Source: Sanghuangporus weigelae (taxonomy: Eukaryota > Basidiomycota > Agaricomycetes > Hymenochaetales > Hymenochaetaceae). Taken from it: a stretch of DNA of 64,000 bases. Shown piece after piece: positions 58,925 to 64,000 of this stretch; the stretch's first letter is position 1; every line of letters starts with the position of its first letter. The notes under the pieces are model-generated. The model had not been told where the DNA came from, did not search any database, and saw nothing but the letters and a program-made list of their open reading frames with translations. The translations under genes and the position numbers were made by a program. The stretch covers positions 1,612,001-1,676,000 of the forward strand of contig CP137320.1 in NCBI GenBank assembly GCA_033182465.1, written 5' to 3'.

Positions 58925-61900
58925 ATGGGCTTCGGACGTTTCCGAGCGACCACGCTTCAACCATCCCTCCTCCACCCTCAAATGCCCTCGTCGTCGTCCA
59001 AAGAGAACATCCGTTCCACGACGCCCGGCTCAACGTGGCCCATAGCAGTAATGAATGACGGCGATGTGTTTGATTCGACTGCTCAGTCTCACATACTTTT
59101 GAGCCCAAGGGCTGGGGAACAGTTGAGGCATACGAAGAAAAGTGTTGTTAATGTAAGCCACATGAATTCTTGTCTGTTATTTGTTGTTGTCGGTTGCTCA
59201 TTTACGCGGGCATTTTTTCTTTGTTTATTCGTAAAATTATAGACAAATGAAGCGAGCACAGCTTCCCGACCTTTAGTGAATTCGATGCGCTCGAACACAC
59301 AATCTCCTATGTCCAACCAGCCGTCGAAACGAAAGCGCACCGTGACCGGGGCTAGTAATCGGGAATCTCCTAGTATCGTGCAGAATCAGCAGGAAGGTAT
59401 ACAGCATACGCCCAATCCGAGGTTGCGTAAACAGGTTCGGCAGGCGGTTCTGTCGCCCGAACAAGCGTATAATGCTCTTGCCGAGGCATCGTTGGGATCT
59501 CCATCTCGAGGTGGTGGTGGTCAACCTCGACGACATGTACAAGAGGACGCGCCTGTGACTCCAACGCGCAAAGGACAGACTCGGGGTCGTTCAATCGAAC
59601 TTGCTCTCCAAAGTCCGCACGCAACAAATCCTAACGCGGACTACATACACCCCAGCCGTCTCGCGGTCTCTCCACGAGGCGTGAGCATACGTCGGCGCTC
59701 GGTAACGCCAATTCCTCCTTACGAGCCGCCGAAAGAGCGTTATACACCACCACGTGAGGTTGTCGTTTCGCCTCCCGCTGCTGAGCGCAAGCCTACGCGC
59801 CGTGCGACGACAAAGAAGAAGCGTGTCACAGTCAAGACTGAAAAGCCTCCGGTCCAGTTGTGGGTCAAGACAGAGCCGCCTGAAGTGGACCTGACTACTC
59901 CCGCACCTCCTGCCTCGCCTGGTGACGACCCGATTTTGCTTGTCGGCCCGCCTTCGATTCGCGTCCAGAGAGCTTCTTTGCCGCCAAGCGATTCGCGTGA
60001 AGTGAGCCTTGTTGACTTTGAGATGGACATTACCCTTCCGGAGGATGGGATTCGTAGCGGCTCTCGTGAGGCTCGGAATGAGGATGCCGTTGAGGCACCA
60101 GCCGCCCGCTCAAGTTCGGCTATTCCTCCTGCCTTTGATTTCAGTAAACTTGACGATGGAGGAACTGCTAACAATGACCAAGCAAACTCAAGCACCGAAG
60201 TGGACTTTGGTACAGTCTTGGACGACAATGGATTCTCAAGCGTCTATGACGATGGCTGGGCTGACTCTGACAGCGACAATGAAAATGTTGAAGAGGGCGC
60301 GTCTATTGGTGAAGGAGACTTCACAGGTAAATTCTCAGAGTTCCAAGCACCGCTCAAATTGGACCCTCTGGAGAATGGAGATGACAGGATGGAGAAATGG
60401 GCTCGTCCAATCAGTCCTCATCCTAAACGGCTTTCGCTTGTGGAGCCTAAGGAGGAAGACGTTGACGCTGGATTGGATGATGCCAGTGACCAAGCATCTA
60501 GGCAGACAGGCATGGATGACAGCAGCACTTCCTTCGATTCAAGTGTGATCATCTGTGAACCCGAAGCGGCAGAACAAGTCAATGCAAGTCCTGGCTACGC
60601 GGATAGGCGAGGTCGCCGTCTGACTTTGAGCGAGGTGGAGGCGATCAAGTTTGGTCCAAATTACTCAACTCCTGCTTCCGCCGACGTCACGGAAAGTGGA
60701 ACCGCACATGAAATTCTCGGAGATGGTGTCGGCGATGACTTTTTCGAATATGAGGACGATTCTCAGATCCGTGACGAATCTATGCAGCCGCAAGTTCATC
60801 AGGCACGCACAATCTTGGATAGGACCGGCATTTTGGATAAGAATTCGGAAGATCACTTTGATTCAACACACATTGTGACCGACACTTACCGACAAGAGGT
60901 GAGGCGATCATGATAGTTCGCCCAATTTTCTCACAATTCATTATTTGTTAGCATTCACCGACTGATGAAGAGAACGACACCTTCTCGGCTCGATCTGCTT
61001 CGGAACATTCTTCTGGTGAATCCCAGACTACATTGAACAATCCTGATATAACAGGACCTGAATATCAAACCGGGAATGGACAGGTTGGTGATATTACCTT
61101 GGTCGAATGCTTCGTTACGTTTCGACCTAAAACTTCTCGATGAATAGGATGTGCACCTTCTCAAATATGGAAAAGATGCAACACCAGATGAGTTGGTGAC
61201 TCGCGGCGCTTCCTTGCTCAGAGAACCCTCGCCTCCGAATCATCAACTTTCTGACTGCGAAACGGAGATCGCTACAGAGGAAGATCCAGATGGTGACTCG
61301 GAGGATGGCGCTAGTGACTTGAGCGTTGTAAAGATCATGTCCGACGATCCAATGGCCGCTGCACGTGCGGCAGCAATATTGAAGATGGTACGCGTTCCTT
61401 ATTACATTTCACACCTTCCCTTTTTTGCGGCTTGACTGAAATGAATTGGACAGCATGACTACGACATGGTGGCGCGGAGGCTGAGAAGACGAAAGACAAC
61501 GTCTGATGGCATTGGAAAGGCATATAGTACGCCGAAGAACATGCAGACGTGGCGTCGACGGACCGTCGCGGGCCTGACCGCAGAAGATGCCTTATCAGCT
61601 AATATCTCCTTGCCTGAGCTTCTTGAGAAAGCTGAGGATGAACTCAGAAGATCCCCTACGAGAAGTCGTTCTGGAAGTGTCGCTTTAAGCTCCGTCGGAA
61701 GTCCGCAGAAGTCAGGCTGGGGAAATGGCTTCATGTATGAGAATGCGGACGAACCGGGCATTCGTGAATGGACCAAGCCGGACTGGAAGCTCCTGGACAG
61801 CTGCTTCACGGACGAACGATATGATCTTGCCGAGCAACTTAGTCTCGAGCTTGGCTGCCTCGCCGACGTTGATGATGTGCCTTTGGAAAGTGTCGTTGAG

Positions 61901-62988
61901 AGATTCATTGAACTCATGGGCGGTGCAGAGATAGTAGCGAGTCATGGTCCCTCCTGGACTATGTGAGAAACGTTTCATATCTAAACTTGTGACCCTCAGT
62001 GCTGATTTCTCTTTGCAGTGAGAAGCTTATGACTCGGACAAAGGCGCTATGCAAACGCCAGAGATCCGGAAATGGAGCACCACCAACACCGGATGTGTCC
62101 GCGCGATTCTCAACGCCATCGCGCTTCGCAACTTTGAGTCCAACACCGAGTATGGTAGTTCCGGATTTCACTCCCGCATTTGCGGGAAGAACTCGTTTGT
62201 TCGATTCTGGATCTGTCAGCAGGAAAGCCATGCTCCCTCCGCCCTCGTCGGAGTCATTCTTCAAACTACCTTCCACGTTACCGGCGAGGCATTCGCGGTT
62301 AAGACAAGATGTGACGTCGGATGTGCTTGAAACTCCAAGGCCGAGTCGCGCACTCGACCTCTTTGGCTTCGCTACGCCGTCAAGGAATGTACAATATCAG
62401 CAACAACAGCGGGAGGACGACAGTGATGATGAATCAATCGCTCAGGAGGTTGATGCGATGCTGACACCGATCACTGCGTCTCGCGTACGACAATCAAGGC
62501 CTGAATCGGCGGTTAAACGGTCACTGAGCTATATCAGTTCATGGCTCAAGCCGGACATGTACACGACAAAGAAAGAAGAGCCGAAAGAACCGCAATTCCC
62601 CGGATTGCCCGTCCCTCCAGAGGACTTACTCTCAAAGCCTCGCGGACCAGTGGAGACGCCAGCGCCCAAGGCTGCACCTAAACCCGTTCCGCATATAGAC
62701 CTAGTTTCATTGGAACACGTCCCGCCTCCGCAGCCTACCAGGATCCCGTGTGCTCAAAGGCCGCGGCGTCTTATAGACCTCAACCACGTACCCACTCCGC
62801 AGCCCAAGGATGAAATGAAGAAGAAAACCATTTCGCGGAGGTCGAGCGTTAAGGATCTTATAAAGGAGTTCGAGGAGAAGGAGAAGGTTAAGGGTCCGGC
62901 TCTTGCACCGCCCCGCGTTGCGGAGTTGAGGAGGCAGGGTAGCGTAAACTCGCTCAAAGGGAAGGACAAGCCAACTTGGAGACCTTGA
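58925..62988 (+). CDS. large uncharacterised, probably nuclear, protein
   Basis: I do not recognise this gene. Six or seven exons encode roughly 1,200 residues, mostly disordered. The start at 58925 gives MGFGRFRATTLQPSLLHPQM. There are many SP/TP and basic sites (PSKRKRTVTGASNRESPSIV, RRSVTPIPPYEPPKERYTPP, a KKKR motif at about 59813-59825) and a long acidic middle (DDGWADSDSDNENVEEG, DPDGDSEDGASDLSVVKIMS). A likely folded segment spans 61450-61965: HDYDMVARRLRRRKTTSDG, then EWTKPDWKLLDSCFTDERYD with LAEQLSLELGCLADV and ESVVERFIELMGG. The C-terminal part has two similar motifs, PHIDLVSLEHVPPPQPTR and RRLIDLNHVPTPQPKDE, and a short coiled coil (SVKDLIKEFEEKEKVKG). The pattern suggests a CDK-regulated chromatin or nuclear-periphery protein, but that is inference. 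Confidence 0.75.
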
Positions 62989-63295
62989 ATGGAATGTTTA
63001 TTTGATTAACTTCTTTATTTTTTGATTGTACACGTCTTGCTTTCACGTTTTTTATTTGCTTCTATAAACTCGGATATCCCTGTTGAGTGGCTTTTGGAAT
63101 ATTTGGACAGCGCTATAAAAAGATTGTATATTACGTCTAGAGAGGAACAATGCTTTGCTTTTCTGCTGATACTTGCTGCGTGCTGATTATGAGGTCTTTT
63201 GGTCGAAGAAATACAGTAAAGGTACGACACGGCACGTCCGCTCGCAGTAGGTTCGGATGGTGCAAGGTGATGAAGAACAATCAAAGGTAAGAGGA
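62989..63295. other. convergent 3' spacer
   Basis: About 300 bp between the large gene and CBP3. It is T-rich just after the stop, as expected of a 3' UTR. Nothing else is visible. Confidence 0.45.
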
Positions 63296-64000
63296 TCAAT
63301 TCTCAAGAATTTTGCCAAATCTCCCAACACCTTCTCCGTTCATAACAGCCTCGTCAGTGATACCCTCCAGGCGCACGAGCTCCCTCCGAATGTATCGCGC
63401 AAGCGCGTACATCAGCTCAGGATAACGAACATACAAGTTGACATCCTCGCCAACAAAGTCATAAACGCCAGAACCATCATCGCTCTCCTCCAGCCTTTTC
63501 AAGCTCTCTTCCGGATTATCTTGCGACAGCTTCTCCTTTGCGTATTCTCCAGAGATGTTGATTGCACGGCGTAATCGACCGGGTCCAGGGTCGTCAATTC
63601 CGTGCGCCCCGCGCGCGCCAAGGAAGTTTCGCCAGATCGCAGCGGCCATCTCTGCATCACCGTCTCCCGCCTTCGGGCCCGCTACGCTCGCTGCATAGGG
63701 CGAGGAGAGTCCCAGCGCGTAGTCCAATGCGATGCCCAGACCGGCCCATTGCTCGCGTAGGATTTTCATTTGTCGGGTGACGAGGCGTTCGGGGGCCTTC
63801 TTTGAGAGGGCTTGTCGGATGCGGTCTTCGATGTCAAGAAAGAAATGGTCTACGAGACCTGATTCAGTGTATGGGAGTCAGTTTGTATGCCAAATGGTTA
63901 GATAGACCAAGTGCACCGTGCACCTACCCTGCACGAAGTTCTCTCCGTACGGAGCAGGTAATGCACGGAAGCGGACAGTGAGGAGCCAGACGTGCAAGTT
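63296..64000 (-). CDS. CBP3: ubiquinol-cytochrome c chaperone Cbp3 (UQCC1), partial at right edge
   Basis: A mitochondrial assembly and translation factor for cytochrome b of complex III. The visible part starts mid-protein at the right edge with NLHVWLLTVRFRALPAPYGE followed by NFVQ, then across an intron (63926 to about 63862) GLVDHFFLDIEDRIRQALSK, and MKILREQWAGLGIALDYALG. The next conserved blocks are EMAAAIWRNFLGARGAHGID, YVRYPELMYALARYIRRELV and the C-terminus EGVGRFGKILEN with the stop at 63296-63298. These match the Cbp3 domain. The N-terminal targeting part lies outside the window. Confidence 0.9.

Noticed and set aside
1-64000. Mobile or virus-derived elements, CRISPR arrays
   Set aside because: I saw no reverse transcriptase, integrase or transposase motif, no long terminal repeats and no regularly spaced repeat array.

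Overview
The window looks like nuclear DNA of a basidiomycete fungus, most likely an Agaricomycete. The genes are packed with many short GT-AG introns of about 50-65 nt. The proteins match fungal housekeeping families, and one secreted protein is of the mushroom PriA type. I see no rRNA, tRNA, CRISPR array, plasmid feature or recognisable transposon.

Layout. 1-1.9 kb: start of an ARF-GEF (Gea/GBF1 type) and proteasome subunit alpha-4, both on minus. 2.0-3.9 kb (+): a ZUP1-type C78 deubiquitinase. 5.6-7.6 kb (-): a BTB-domain protein. 7.9-8.7 kb (+): an RNase P/MRP Rpr2-like protein. 9.1-10.3 kb (-): a DODA-type extradiol dioxygenase. 10.4-11.8 kb (+): TFIIH/CAK subunit Tfb3. 12.5-14.2 kb (-): a PKA-like AGC kinase. 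14.8-16.3 kb (+): Ssf1/Peter Pan. 16.5-17.4 kb (-): cytochrome c heme lyase. 18.3-19.1 kb (-): a PriA-like secreted protein. 20.8-22.6 kb (+): nitronate monooxygenase. 22.7-24.4 kb (-): a WD40 protein. 24.5-25.3 kb (+): an unknown protein. 25.4-28.7 kb (-): splicing factor Syf1. 28.8-30.3 kb (+): Rab geranylgeranyltransferase alpha. 30.5-30.8 kb (-): a tiny metallothionein. 34.3-39.0 kb (+): Edc4/Ge-1. 40.1-41.3 kb (-): a single-pass membrane protein. 41.6-42.7 kb (+): glyoxalase II. 43.0-44.0 kb (-): Sft2. 44.3-47.0 kb (-): SRP receptor alpha. 47.3-48.3 kb (-): cyclin L. 48.7-50.2 kb (+): an arginine-rich RD/RS protein. 55.5-56.4 kb (-): a proline-rich nuclear-type orphan. 56.8-57.4 kb (+): mitochondrial ribosomal protein mL49. 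58.9-63.0 kb (+): a large unknown, probably nuclear, protein. 63.3-64 kb (-): Cbp3, cut by the right edge.

Most genes are core eukaryotic functions (proteasome, transcription, splicing, mRNA decapping, secretion, mitochondrial biogenesis), so there is no single pathway cluster. Many genes sit head to head over 70-650 bp. Examples are WD40/unknown, Syf1/Bet4, cyclin L/RD protein and PKA/Ssf1. Two long stretches, 30.8-34.3 kb and 50.2-55.5 kb, carry no gene I can support.

Most worth a second look: (1) a 34-residue, three-exon metallothionein that simple ORF finding misses; (2) a ZUP1-type deubiquitinase whose tail insertion and linker carry three SUMO-interacting-like motifs; (3) a 6-nt micro-exon, preceded by a GC-AG intron, inside the catalytic part of glyoxalase II; (4) a heme lyase with three identical CPVDH motifs. 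I did not find a convincing wholly new multi-gene system.
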